This document shows, piece by piece, positions 28,201 to 43,200 of a stretch of DNA of 64,000 nt. The translations under genes and the position numbers were made by a program. Below the pieces are notes generated by a model that did no database searches, was not told the origin of the DNA, and worked only from the letters and a program-made list of their open reading frames with translations. This stretch comes from Asterias rubens (Eukaryota; Echinodermata; Asteroidea; Forcipulatida; Asteriidae): assembly GCF_902459465.1 (NCBI RefSeq), contig NC_047063.1, positions 14,383,343 through 14,447,342 on the forward strand. The letters run 5' to 3'. The first letter of the stretch is position 1, and each line of letters starts with the position of its first letter.

Positions 28201-31200
28201 AACAGATGAGGGTCGTGCATTTTAGGGCCTTGTCACTTGAGGCAACTTTTGTAGGCAATTTGAGGGCAACCAGCCTCAGTGCAAGCTACAGGACCCCTTT
28301 GGTAGCACATGAGTAATTTTAAAAACATTGTCTTGCAATACCAAAGAATAATATGTGAACATTGAAATGTGAATGGATTCTCTTCTTGGAGATTATCTGG
28401 AACTGTCCTCTAAATTGCCTTGTGTGACATGACCCTAAGGTACATGCCCTACGCTTTTGGAATAATCTCCCTTACATCAAATCCGTTCTGCCTGGTCACA
28501 AGAAATGTTCAAGAAACATCCTAAAACTTTCCTATAAGGTTTATCGCGATTCAGAACCGCAATGCGTTGTGGGATGGCATATGGGGCAGTTTGCTATGCG
28601 ATTTACGTTGTCATGCACGACTAGCGCACGCATCGCCTATATCTTTGTGTGGGTTCATCAGCGCCCTCTCTTGATATTTTGCTATTCGCGATAAACCTTA
28701 TTCAATGGATGGTTGATTGCTCAGGACCAACTCTTCCCTTCCATGGCAAAACAGCCGAACTCAACATTTTTTTGAGAAAAGCAACTAGAGAGATGAGCTG
28801 TTTTGCCATAAAAACCCAGGACGAAGTGTAAAAAGAAGCTGAGATATGATACCTTACATTCACATCAAATACATAACATGCCTTTGAAACTTTGAAATTG
28901 AAAAATGAAACATCCTCAATTTACCAAGAAACTTATATAAAAAACGACATAATATTTTGAGTTTGCCATGGAAGGGCCAATTTGTTCTATCCAATGTTTG
29001 TTGTGCGTTTAACAAGTTTCCGCGTAACGTACTGTTCTCTTGTAAAGCGCTGATCCCCTGGACCTGACGTCTTGATAACTTTACATAAATGTTTGATTGC
29101 ATCTCGTGCAATTCCTTTGGGGTTTCCTCTAAATAGAAAGGAAATTGTTAATTTAGCCTCCTGTTTACTTCCTGTTTTTACTGTTTATAATTACGTCCTG
29201 TTTGGAAACACCTGAGCTAGTATTGAACACTAATCACTTATTTATGAAGACATACCTGCCCAGCTCCAAAACATTTTACCTTGAGCTAATCCCTAATTAA
29301 ATCCATGCTCCTGCTATTGGTACTGGGGGCGTTAAGGTAGTAAGAAGGTAAATTTAAGGAGGGTAAATTTAAACTTTATTTTTGTACAATGAGGTATAAA
29401 CAAGGCAGGAAAACGCTGTGCCAAATTTAGGTGAAAAGAAGGTCTCAATACAAAATATTTAAAAAATAATTTGAAGCGTTTTGTGAATTTTAAATTCTTA
29501 CATACATTTTTTTTTAAATGTGCTTGAAACCTTGAAATGCTTGAATGCTTGGAAACTTGACATTTTTCATGAAGTGTTTGATTGATTTGGGGAACTTTGG
29601 TTTCACACATACATTATTTTTGCATGGGCATAATCCTAGTTTGGTTTCATCGCATGATTATCCATATTTAACCACAAAATAAGTCAAGTCACGCAGATTA
29701 TAAATATTCATCAGTGGATCAATCAATCAAACTGTTGCTTTCATTAGAAAGCTTGTGGGTAAGAGATTCTATATGCGGAACGACAAAATACTAAAAGTTA
29801 ACTTTGCAGTAAGCCAGGTAAAGAGCCTGATGGAAGCCAGGTTAAAGGATTTGGGTACCTTTTTAAAATGTCCATAGATTTACATTAAAGTTACAGGGTT
29901 TGAAGATAATGATAGTGGAAAGCTTCCCTTCAAATATTACTAACTAAGGTTGGGTAGTTTTTGAGAAATTAGTAAAACAATGTCATGAAAATACGTTTGT
30001 AAAATTATTAAAATAATTTTCGTCTCATGAGACGAAAATTATTATCATGACATTGTTTTACTAATTTCTCAAAAACTACAGCACCTCAGCACGTAATATT
30101 TTCAGGGAAGCTTTCTACTATCATTATCTTCAAACTGTGTAAGTCTAGTGTAAATCTGTGGACGTTGTGTTTTTCGTCCTACAAAATTTACATAGACCCT
30201 TTAAGCAGTAATAAATTTCAATCAGCAATTATAAACCAACAAAGAAGCCTCCTTCTAATGGCAACTGTGTATTGTTTGTATTGTAATTAACCTTTAAAAC
30301 CACGTAATTGCGTCAGCTTCTAATGGCAGAAAACTTTTGTGTGATACATTTTATGAACATCAGCAGTGAACTGAATGTCTGTCATAAAAATTCAAACAAT
30401 ATGAATGTCTAGAACCCAAAACAACATGTTCAGGTTGTAACTAAAAATGGACAATAAACAAAAACTTCATCTATTACAGGATACACTAATCACTTACGAG
30501 AAATTGACAAAGTATATTTTTATATGTACACATATTTTGTCAGAAAATAAAGAGGGGGAGGGTGAGTGGGGGCGGGATGATTTTGTAACTTTGAAAAGAA
30601 ACTTATGCCAAAAACACAAGACCACACCGGTATTGACCCCTTGCACGCACGTCACACGCGGCGACTGTGCCACGCTCACCATTTTGAGGGTCAATAGGTT
30701 TTAGTGTAACGACGCGTCACCTAAAATGTGCACTTCACTGATTAGTGCACAGTGACATTGCCCACCAATATGACGCATCCAAGATTATTCTGATGACGAC
30801 GTCACGTGAATTTAGTCAATAGTATAATGGAAACAGGATGAAACAGTTTTTTAATCTGATTCTATACCTGGAACAGTTGGTGCAGAATTAGTAAATATAT
30901 TTCAAACCCCCTTAAAGGCAGTGGACACTATTGGTAATTGTCAAAGTAGCCTTAGCAGTTGGTGTATCTCAACATATTCATAAAATAACAAACCCGTGAA
31001 AATTTGAGCTCAATCGGTCATCGAACTTGCGAGATAATAATGAAAGAAAAACACCCTTGTCACACAAAGTTGTGTGCGTTTAGATGGTTGATTTCGAGAC
31101 CTGAAGTTCTTAAACTGAGGTCTCGAAATCAAATTTGTGGAAAATTACTTCTTTCTCGAAAACTATGGCACTTCAGAGGGAGCCGTTTCTCACAATGTTT

Positions 31201-34200
31201 TATACCATCAACCTCTCCCCATTTTATGCTAATAATTATTTTGAGTAATTACCGATAATGTCCACACATGAATAAAAGTGCAAAATGATCCCCTTGATTG
31301 TGTTTTGGGTCATACTCTCCTTGATTTCTTTGTAGATTTTACTGTGGAGCCTGTGGCACACTGTACTACTTACTTTTTGTTCCGTGAATAAAGCTGGTCC
31401 AAGGTTGGTGACATTGGGCGTTGGGGCAGCCATGTTCTTGGGCTCACTGTTCACATTAATGTCCTGTGCTCCTGATCTTGCGCCGTGTCTGTGGTGTGGA
31501 GATCGGGGATGAATATCGTGGATGTGCGGGGGCGCACTACTCTGAGAACGTACTCGGTGGGATTGAAGCACCTCGTTGTAGTCGATCTGATCAAAGTTTG
31601 TCTTCCAGACCATCACCTGGAACATACCAAATGGAATGACCAATGGTAATCCTACAGCTTAATACTTGTGTTCACTTATGGTTGCCAGCAGGTTGCGTTA
31701 CAGCACCTTGCAACCTCTCATAATTTAAAATAGCATAGCTGCCATAAAATATTAAGTGGAGTAAAATGTTTAGTACGGCACCAATTTGGAGACAATATCC
31801 ACAAAACTGCAGGGTATGTAGCTCAAAATGTTTACTGGACCAACAATATTTTATGTACACACTATATTGAGAAGACCTATCTTCTGAAGAACATTTATCA
31901 GACAAAACACAAGACTGCCGATTTTGTCTGGTCTGTTATTTCAAGCCCTGTTATAAGTGCTACATACTTAATGTGTTTTATTGATACAATTCTTAATACA
32001 TGTAGTTAAAGTTATTTGAAACTTGTACCTGCTCGTCAGCTCCACCTGATGAAAAGTGCTCCCCTGTTCTGGAGAATGCAACAGCAGTGGCCGGACCCTG
32101 AAATGACAACAAGAAAACAGACACCCACTTCATCAAATCTATCTATAAAGCTACATTGATGCATCCATCAAATCTTATTCATACCGAGATCAGTAACCAT
32201 TCACAGAGAAACTAGCTTTAGGACGAACGGACACATGGTAGATATTACAACAAGGTTAGTTTGCTGAACATGCATTCAGCCTCACACTTAAAGGAGCGTT
32301 ACAGAATTGGTAAGAAACAAAAGTCGTGAAGATCACAGATTTACATCAAACTTACACGGTCTAAGATGATGATAGCAGAAAACATCCCTTGAAATATTTC
32401 TGTCTGAAATTTCATATTTGATGAGAAATAAATAATCTAGTTTATCGCACAGTGAGCAATTTATTCATTTTTGTTTTGGCATTGATGTACTGCAAAATTT
32501 GTAAAATTGTTTTCACTATTTTCTCGTGACCCAGATGGCCAATCGATCTTGAACTTCTACAGGTTTGTCAGTTTATGTATATGGTGGATTACATCAAGTG
32601 CTTACACTGCCAGCAACTTTTTTGCTAGCAAAACCAATTCTGTAATGTTCCTTAAATGAAACAACTCTGTTTTCCTATCACTGATGAAGGGTAGATCTAA
32701 GAGGAACTTAAAAAATGATGGAACATTTCAAAGGAAACAGGTCTGGACCGTGCAGTACATTTTGCCTTTGTTGCTAAATAATGGTAAACCAAGATTATGC
32801 ACCTTCATGAATGACACTCCTGTTGCTGAGTTATCAATTTAGGTGGAGTAAGTTAAGAATGCTTTGATGAGATGAAGCAACTCATATACAACACCTTGAA
32901 AGGGTTTGAGGTGAGGTGGTGCATATTGCCGCCAGACCATGCCAGAAACACAAAGGTGAACCCCTTCTCTTTACTATTTCTTAAAAAAAAAAAAAAAATG
33001 TAATGCAAGTTCGCCCCAAACAAGGCTAAAAGCTACTCTAGGTAAGGGGCTACGAGAAGAAAATGATTTAACATGGAATTAACTCAGAAGAGCTGGAGGC
33101 AGGAATTGATATTCTCCTAAAACAGTTACTATTGGGTGATTTACGGGTATTACAAATCACACAGGCCCAAGGGCTTTACGTCCCATCTGAAGGACCAAGG
33201 GGGACACAATGTCAAGAACAGGATTCTAACCCACACTCTGCTGACCAGATACATCACAGCTTGATTAATGAAACTAAAAGCCTTCAAAGGTAAAATCCAA
33301 GACTGGTGGGAAAGTATCTACTGTGTTACAAATTTCAAGATTGTATGGCAACAAACACATGGGCCACAATAAACAACTGCCCCATGCATTTAAAATAACA
33401 CAAAGGCAGAGTAGACCTTGGCCCTGGGTGCAATATCAAATACCTCTGGGCCCTACATAGTCTTTAAAGGGAAGGTACACGTTTGGTAATTGTCAAAGAC
33501 CAGTCTTCTCACTTGGTGTATCCCAACATAAGCATAAAATAACAAGCCTGTGAAAATTTGAGCTAAATTGGTCATCGAAGTTGCGAGAAAATGATGAAAG
33601 AAAAAACACCCTTGTTGGAGGAATTTGTGTGCTTTCAGATATGAATAAAAGACTTCTGGCTAGAAGTAGAAGTCTTTTATTAGTTTAGTGAGAAACTACC
33701 TCTTTCTAAAAATCTTTGCTACTTCAGAGGGAGCCATTTCTCACAATGTTTTATACTATCAACAGCTCTCCAATGCTCATTACCAAGTCAGTTTTTAAGT
33801 TAATATTTGTTTTGAGTAATTACCAAAGTGTACCTTCCCTTTAAAACCTAACATCTTCAGTTCAGTTCAGTTCAGTTCAGTTTTATTTCCACTCAATCAT
33901 TTCAGATGACAAGATATAACATAGAGTAGTAAAGATACACAATAGATTAAGTGGTGGAGGACTCCCAAAAGCAAGCTTGTAGGGTGGAGTCCCCCAGGGA
34001 TGTGAGTAAATACAAACGTAGTTTGTTTTCAGAACAATGCCTGGGAAATTTAAAGCAGAGAAAAAGTAAAAAAAGTGGTAAAAGCTGTATCAAAAATAAT
34101 ATATAACAAAAGCAGTTAACTATAGTAATATATACTTAAGGGAAAATAATACTATTCAATCATGGTAATTATCTAAGAGAACACATTTGAGTTTTCTCTT

Positions 34201-37200
34201 GAACATGTAGGTACCCTTGCATTTTTTTAAAGAGTCATCAAGGGAATTCCAGTACTTCGGGCCTTGGAAAGAGACACAATTCATATTTGGGAAACAATTT
34301 TGATTCAAGTATAAGCCAAACATTGTACATGAAATCAGGCCAAGTTATGGTGTGGATACAGGATGTGATCCTTTGATTAATTCAATTAGATCACAAGGTG
34401 GCAGCAGACAACCAAGACCAAATTTCAAAGAGCTGCTTATTCAGACACTCTTGATTGAAATATTTTCTGCGGAGTGAAAATGAGCAGAAAACCAGTCACA
34501 GATGGTGACATGTGACATGGTAATTTGGCTGGCAATCTTATTCTGTTTAAAAGCAAAATTTAGTTGTGCTATTTAAGACACTGGACACTATTGGTGATTG
34601 TCAAAGACCAGTCTTCTCACTTGGTGTATCTCAACATATGCATAAAATACGAACCTGTGAAAATTTGAGCTCAATTGGTCGTCGAAATTGTGAGATAACT
34701 ATAAAATCGGGACCCAAAATCTAACTCTGAGGTCTCAAAATCAAATTCGTGGAAAATTACTTCTTTCTCAAAAACTACGTCACTGCAGAGGGAGCTGTTT
34801 CTCACAATGTTTTACACTATCAACCTCTCCTATCAACCTCTCCCAATTGCACATTACCAAGTAAGTCAGCTGCCTTTAAGCTACATGCTATTCTTAAGCA
34901 GAACTATGAGATTGGGTTTAATTCCACTGTTCATGTAGTTGATTTCTGAGCATGCCCACATGTCCAAGAGCAATGGATCTTATACCTAGTAAGTCTGCTG
35001 CCACCTATAGTCCAAGGGCTACAGTGATTTACTCAGCCTAAGGGAATTTATAGAATCAACTGTGTAAATTATCAGCTGATCTCAACGACACTCGGCATCC
35101 CTTTATTATTTTTTGTTTATGCAAATTTAATTCTATTTTATTTATTATGACCAACATGAAGTTGCACTCATATTATGCATCATAAAAAAAAATTTAAAAA
35201 ATGCACCGATCAGAAAACAAGAAACATATTACATGTAAGTACAACTTCAACCCAATTATAGCTACAGCAGCAGGTTGGTATTCATTTTGTTTACCATTTT
35301 TAGAACTGTCTCCAGTGTTGTGGTTTTTTCCCTTCTTGCTTAGAGACACATTTTAGTAACATGTTTCTTAGCTTTACTGTTATCTCAATTAATGAAAAGG
35401 CAGAAGCTTCCAAGACATAACAAATTGGGGACATTGTTATCATGACAACGAACAAACCACTTGGAAGACTTTCATTATTAAGAAGTTGGAGTGAAAGCGC
35501 TGAAAATTTCTGTTGAAAACATTCCGCTCATCTAGCTGTTTACAGGCAGTGGATACTATTGATAATTACTCAAAATAATTATCATAAAACCTTTCTTGAT
35601 TGCGAGTAATGGGGAGAGGTTGATAGTATAAAACATTGTGAGAAACAGCTACCTCTGAAGTGACGTAGTTTTCGAGAAAGAAGTAATTCTCACCGAATTT
35701 GACTTAGAGCCCTCAGATTTAGAATTTGAGGTCTCGAAATCAAGCATCTGAAAGCACACAACTTCGTGTGACCATGGTGCGACAAGGGTGTTTTTTTCTT
35801 TCATATTATCTCGCAACTTCGGCCAATTGAGCTCAAATTTTTACAGGTTTGTTATTTTATGCATATGTTGAGATACACCAACTGTGAAGACTAGTTTGTG
35901 ACAATTACCAATAGTGTCCAGTGTCTTTAAGGGGAGCAGTTTACAGCTATTCTCTCAGTTCTTAAAATAAAGGAATGCCCAAGTGTTATGATTTACCTGA
36001 TGGCCATGTAAGGTGTAGAACAACCTCCCTTCTAACAAGTCTAGAATCTTTAACGTTGAATCATTGGAAGCTGTGATGAGGTAGTTACCACTGGGATGGA
36101 AGGAAAGACTGTTCACTGCTGCAGTATGGGCTAAAAAACAAAATAAAACAAACAGTCAACAACAGAAACAGGCAAGTTTCAAAAAGGGTATAATCTTGGT
36201 TTATCTACAAAACAATTTCAACATCCAAAACAGTAAAGCCTGGTTCGTACTTACTTCCTGCGAATGCTTCATGCAAAGCGGATTTCCTTGCATCACAATT
36301 GGAAAGGGAGCGCGTATCGATTTTTGCATCACAAAAAAATATTTGTACTATGACCGATGGCAACATCTACATGGACTGTCCAAACACTTAATCACTGGAC
36401 TTTCTTAACAACAATTCTTGAAAGTCGCTGAAAACAATAACAATGACCCTGGGTGGGGAGGGTTATTTGTAATTAAACAGTTATCCACACACACTGCCGG
36501 GCTAGATCCATCTATCTATGTTCTTTAAGGCAATTCAATCAAGTATGCAACTTTTGTAATTGTACAATGGATAAATGACCAAGCACACAAGGAATCTTAA
36601 AATAAGACGAAAAGATGTAATAACAAATAGTTTTTGCAACACTCGCAGCCATTCACCTTGGTAGTGCTGTAGCAGTTTGTTCATTCGGATGTCCCATACT
36701 TTAACAGTGCTGTCAGTCCCTGCAGCAGCTACGCATGTACCACTGGGATGGAATGCTACATCATGGACAAAGCTGTAGTATCAAAGCAAAATAAACAGTG
36801 CAGTTATCAATCAACAAACCACTGGTTGTTTCAGGCTACTGCAAAGTAGATGTACATCAAATCAGACCTAGGGCCTTTAAAAGTTTAAATCCCATCTGAG
36901 TTCTGACAGTGGCCTCATTTTGATTTGATCATCAAAGAGTCTCGGATCCAAAACTTACCCTCCATGCTCAAAGAACGTGTGGATACAGTCTTTACTCGTG
37001 CGGTCCCAGATCTTGACTGTCTTGTCATCACTACCCGAGACGATAAGACGACCGTCGGGCGACCACTTAGCACAACGGACCCAGTTCATGTGCTGGTTGA
37101 GGGAAAACTGGAATCGTTGCCGATGAACCGCCCACACCTATCAAAAAGAGACATGACACCAAACTAATGTTTAGTAATCTCCCTAGATAAGTTGCTCTGT

Positions 37201-40200
37201 AAAGGAGCAATGGTGAAAACAACTCAACGCTTCATTCAATATGCTATGATCGTTTTTAGGAGAAACACTGTTTCAAAGTCACAATGCATCGAAATTACAC
37301 GGTTTTCCCTTTTACGTCATGAGCTAACACGGCACGCCATTTTGTGGAGTCAAATTCACAAAAATGGTCGACCAAGTTGGTTCGAAAATAAAAGGAAAAT
37401 TTCGAGGCATAATTGTGTGGATCATTATATTCTACTTTAAAAACATCTTTCCAACCATATGCATTTCATCACAAACAGTTTTTAAAGACTTTTTATAGAC
37501 CAACTTGCCATATCCAAGGCAGACCCTTAAAGCATTGACCCAATTCACCTGACGTCATCGTCAGAATAAATTTGGATGCCTAATTTTGGTGTTCAAAGTC
37601 ACTGTGCGTTATTCAGTGAAGTGCGCATTTTAGGCAATGCTGCGTTTACACAAAAACCTATTGACCACCGAAAAGGTGAGCGTGGCACAGTCGCCGCGTG
37701 TGATATGCGTGCAAGGGGTCAATAGTAAATTGAAAAAGATTAAAAGTATTTTAATAGTTTAAAATTCTTGTTTTCAAAGTGTCCTTGCCTACATACCTTG
37801 ACTGTTTTGTCATCTGAGGATGTCAAAAGGTACTGTCCATCGTTTGAAAATTCAACACTTCGAACAGTCGCTGTGTGTGCCTTGAAAACGGTAGACTCCC
37901 CTTTACTGTATAAGATGGAGACAATAGTTTAGAAAGAAAATAACAACATGCTATGTCTATCCTCATTTGAGGACAAGGATAGAAGTCAGACTTATTAACT
38001 GTCGGAAGTGTCGTGGCCGAGCGATTAAGAGCACCGAATTCAAACGTTGGTGTTTCTGATCAGCAGAGTGTGGGTTCGAGTCCCCAGCTGTGACACTTGT
38101 GCAAGACTCTTAACCATTGCTTTGTCCTTCGGATGGGACATAAAGCCGTTGGTCCCATTGCATGTAAAAGAACCCAATGCACTTATCGAAAAGAGAAGGA
38201 GTTCGCCCCGGTGTTCCTGGCTGTAGACCAATGAGCAGGATTTCTTTATTTGTGGAAAAAATACTGTCTGATTTTCTTCACCAGGCCGTCATAAAAAGTC
38301 TGAACTCAGCCAAAAGTCTGAACGATATCATCCCTGTTATATACTCAGAGTACCTTGTTTGGTAGATAAGTGTGCTATAGAAGACGTCGATATTATTATT
38401 ATAACTCATAATTTACAGAGGAGAGTCAATGTTGACAAAAAGGTCTGAAGAAGCTCTGATCCAATTGTTAAGAAATGTGTTGAAAGGATGGCATTGGCAC
38501 CTTTCGGCAACCCCATGAGTAACAGATTTCAACAAGCTTCTAGGAACAGTATTCTCAGCGCTAAAGATTAAAAAGAGCAGAATTATATCTTAATATCTGA
38601 AGAAAATGGCAGCTATTTTTCGCAACAGGCAGACATAACAAAGTCTGACTTCAGATAAAAGTGAGAGGAATATAGCGCTTCTGCGTCCCATACACGACAA
38701 GGCTGAAGGCCGAGTTGAATCTGAGACGAAGACGCACTACATTTTCTGTGTTCTCGAGAGCGGGTGTGATAACAAATTGTTCCTCAAGCAAACTTGAAAA
38801 GCTGCATGCTTTAAATTTAACTTAAAAAAACGCAAAACAAAGATATAGAAGAGTTTGCGGTAACACCATGTAATAATCTCTAAATGAGTTGGGGTGGTTC
38901 TGAAAAGAACCGTTGGTTTAACTCGACGTTTCGATCAGTATGCTCTGACAAGGAGTTTGAACAGTGCAATATGCAGGGTGTGATATGGCCATGCAATATA
39001 GGTTTACATCACACGTCTTGTTGCTATGGGTCAACCAATCAGAATCAAGAATTCAAGTTTGCTTGAAAATCAGCATATAAATCATCTCAATGAATAAACC
39101 TCCAGCCGTCGATTTCACAAAACTCTTCCTAACTTAAGACTAATCTTAGGACTTACGACGAGTCCCAACCCTGCACTGTAGCATGCAGACCTTAAGATTA
39201 ATCGTAAGTTACTCATCCTAACTCGAGATAAGACGAGTCCTAACTCTTTGTGAAATAGACCCCTGTTTGTTTTTGTTGAATACTCACACACTAGGAATCC
39301 ATAATCTGACTGATTTGTCCCTTGAGGCTGAGGCTACCAAATGGCCAGAGGGAGAGAAGCTCACTGACAGAACAGCATCCTAACAATGGGGAAACAAGTA
39401 CAGGCGCAATGTGCCAAATTAACGGGAAAGCTCATTGCTGTAATGCAATTCAGAGCAGGTTACTTTTGTTGCACTGCAGGCAAAGCCTAACAGACAACTC
39501 AAGTGAGCACTTCCACCACATGTAGTAACTTCATATAATAGATGTTAAATTTGCATCGAGGATACAGAATATTAATTTTGGTTTTTACCCATACTGCCAT
39601 ACACCGATCGTGTGTTAGCACTGTATACCGACAAGTAACTTCATGTTAAAAACAGTGCAGATTTCAAACTGATGTAGTGCACAATGCCGTGCAACTTTCA
39701 AAATCTAATACGCCAGGATTCATCAATTTCTGGCATTTTAAAACAACATGATATTCAGGAAAAACTTTAAAAAAAAATTATCACAGTGTTTAACACAGGT
39801 TCAACAAGAGATTCTGTCCCCCCACCCTCCCCCCTTTGGCGAACTGTGTACAAATTTTCTTCTGATAGTGCCCTCTTTGAATCATCCTCCTCCAGCCCCA
39901 AAGAGGACAGAATATCCGGGGGCCACATTTCCCTATGACACCGATACTCCACAAGTCCGTCATGCAGTGTGCTTACTTTGTAGTGTGCAATGAGTGACAA
40001 AATGAAAATACACATGTAGCAAGCAATGCACAACATTTCTACGGATACACAGTGCGCAAGCTGGGTTCATAGAATTATGAGCTTTGCTTAGAGTACACAT
40101 GTATGTATATGGTAATTTTTACACATTGCGCACTGTGCATTGCCCACTGTGCATTGCGCACTGCGCATTACAAACACACGGGTTTTTGGCCATACAAAGC

Positions 40201-43200
40201 TTGTTCTAACATACCTTGTGCCCGACGAATCTGTAGGCCCTCATCTGCGGCTTGAAGTTCCAGACCATCAGGCAAGAATCCATAGACCCGGAGGCTGAAA
40301 TAGGTTTGAAGAATATCAAGTTCTAGCCATTATGGTAAGCAGTTGGTGATGAAAATAAGGCAAATTCATTGTGAACACACACACAGGCTCCCAAACCTTG
40401 TTGATAATATGAAATATTTATACATAACTTTTATACTTTACTGGTAAACAGTTTTATGAAATTGGCTCCAGGTAAAACACCATGTGTCGGACAGTAGGTC
40501 CCATCGCTTGCTTTATTTGGCAGCAATTCCTGATTTACTAATTAGATATGCTGAATTGAGTAAAATACAGTTCTAAATTGGTGCTGCACTGTCATACTAC
40601 ATGGCCAGATTTTTTGCACAAAAGATGCTGTTTTAAAACATACAAAATCTTTTGAATATTTCACTGACAAGCACAGAACACATACTTTGTAAAGTGTCAA
40701 ATTGTTTGCACATGGCTGCAAGATAATGTCGGGATCCAAACAATAATGGAAGACTTTTAGGTCGATAGCAGGCATCGCACTCACCTGTCACTTTCCATTG
40801 TTCTCGGCGCTGAAAACAATGGAAAATGACCGGTATGTGAGATGCCGATATCATCATCTAAAAAAGTCTCCATTAAACTTTAGTTTTTAATTATAAACCA
40901 CAACTTATCATTGGGAGAGTTTTTCATGCAATGCCTTAATTGAAAACTTACCTCAAATCTTTATTTTTCAAATCTATCAAGATAGACCTAACTGTATTAG
41001 GTATAGGCATTATAAGTATTTGCCCAGAAAAAGGGGCAGTTCTCCACAAATTAAAAAATGTGTACTAAGATACATAAAGACAAAAAAGGCATTGGCTTTT
41101 GTTGTAACTACATTATAAAAACCAATAAATTGCACAGAGGCTTTTTCCAAACCTCGCTTGCGCTTTGTGTCCGACTGTGTCCGTTCTGTTTGATATCGGA
41201 AACACCGTGCAATATACACTGCTCAACAACTTATGAAGGAGCCCAAAGTGAAGCTAGAGCCTAAGCTGGAAAAAGTTTGGAAAAAAAGTCCCTGGACTTA
41301 CCCAACTGCTTCATGTTTGGATTGAAGTCCACACAAGTGACAGTGTCTTTATGACCCTTAAAATGCCTCTCCAACGATGGATCCTCCTGTATTGAAATTA
41401 AGTAAGAGAAATCATTATTAGCTTTTTAAAATAGATTAAAAAAGATCTTGAATGTATTAACTATTTCCTAATCAAGGATGCAGATAGAAAGAGTCAACCT
41501 GAGTCAAGCCATAACAGGTTGTTTGTTTTTGGTTATCTTCAATCAGACTTTTCTTACAGTTTGTCAAGTCGCCAATTCAAATAAACAGCCCTTTAATTAA
41601 TCTAATTTTCTATGTTAGTTTTAACCATCTCTTGCAAACTAGTTATTATCTTGCCCAAGCTGTGGGCAGAGCCATTGATTTATTCGCACCCTCGCTCCGC
41701 CCATAGCAAGGCCGACTGGCTGATGGCGTTTTTATATGACTGTCATGATTGAGATAATTCCAAAATGGCCGCACTCCATCAGTACACAGCAAGGAAGTTG
41801 TTGGTAGGAAGTTGACAAATTTGAATTGAAACATCTTTTTGAAATGTTCTTTATTTAAACATCCAGAACAACCAGTGCAAGCTAAGTAAGAGGTGAGAGT
41901 GAACACATTTAAATGGTTTAAACTGCCAACTCACCAAAAGGAATGCACCTTAATTTTTTTATCGATAAGCTGACAAAAATGGATCCTGACATGTTGTCAA
42001 GAATTCATTTCAGACTTGGCCACAAAAGTGATGCTACACGTATGATTCTCATAACCAAAAGGCTTGTTTACCACAGCTAAACCATCGTTCAATCAGCTCA
42101 AGCCACTTTACAGAAGACTTGTCCGAACAGATGACTCGTTGTCTCGTGTTGACTTGTTCAACCCTCAGCTCAGCTGGGCCCAATTCCATGGCTCTCCTAA
42201 CTACTGAATTCTGCACTACGCTCAACATTTCTGCATTTAGCGTAGAATGCCTAGTATTAGTAACGTGGAGTAAACACACGCTCAAGCCAGAACTCCGCGC
42301 TAACCGGCAAATAGTCAAATATGCTTGACGTAGTCATAAGTGCAGAATTCCCTGCTTCCACAAGAGCCATGAAATTGGGCCCCGGTTTGACCTTCCAATG
42401 TGTAAAGCCCAGTTCAAACTTTAAGCGGAAGCAAAAGTCCATAGCACTTTTTAGCAGTAATCATGGATGTGGAACAGTATCGTAGCGTCATACGTTATCA
42501 ACCCTCATATGTTTTCGGTCCCCAACTTTGATTCCCGTTTACCGCAAGATTGTGCAAGCTGCACCGGTGACAGAAGCTTTGCAGTTTACTCACGGTCTGT
42601 ATTGTTATCAGGCTTAATCATGCTGAGAATAAAGTTTCCTGTCTTTGGTTATGCTCAAACATTTATAAAATGATTGATTTTTGGTACTAATCACTAGTGC
42701 ATTATTATGCCAACATTCAAATGAGTCAAAGAAACATCATCCAGCCTTGAAAGTTCAAAACAAAATTACTATCTGCTAGATTGAGTTTCATTCTGCTTTA
42801 GTCACTTGATGGATCACGTGAGGTGGTTACTATTTGGGATTCTATGGTGTGCCAATATGGGGAAAATATTAAAATATTTTAAGTGAAAATGACAAAAAAT
42901 TTTTAAAAAAATTTACTGCATACTGTAATAAATTCCGATAAGTGTAATAAATATTAAGTCTACATTAAAGAGAAAATATCATAGATTTGTTTCTTATCTC
43001 CTGAAACCAAACATTACTGGTCTGAAATGGGGGAAAACGGATTGTTATGATGTGTGTGTGTTTCAGGGGGGTGGGGTGTTTTACTTTCATGCCTTATGAT
43101 ATCTCTGGATTCTAATATAGTAGCCAAAATGCCTTAGGACAAAAATGTAATTAAATTTGTTAAGTAGTAATTGAATAATATTTTTGATTTATTTTGCACG

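Larger units (their letters stand above)
24462..31373 (-). other. POC1 intron 10 (6.9 kb)
   Basis: No nested gene is recognised. It contains a large inverted repeat (25213-25472), a duplicated block (25970 and 26966), inverted-repeat elements at 28221, 28534 and 29842, a CTATTGACCC element (30631) and a family A MITE (30912). Confidence 0.8.

Noticed and set aside
38884..39066. 60-codon open frame overlapping the stem-loop repeat
   Set aside because: It lies in a dispersed non-coding repeat and runs antisense to the conserved motifs.
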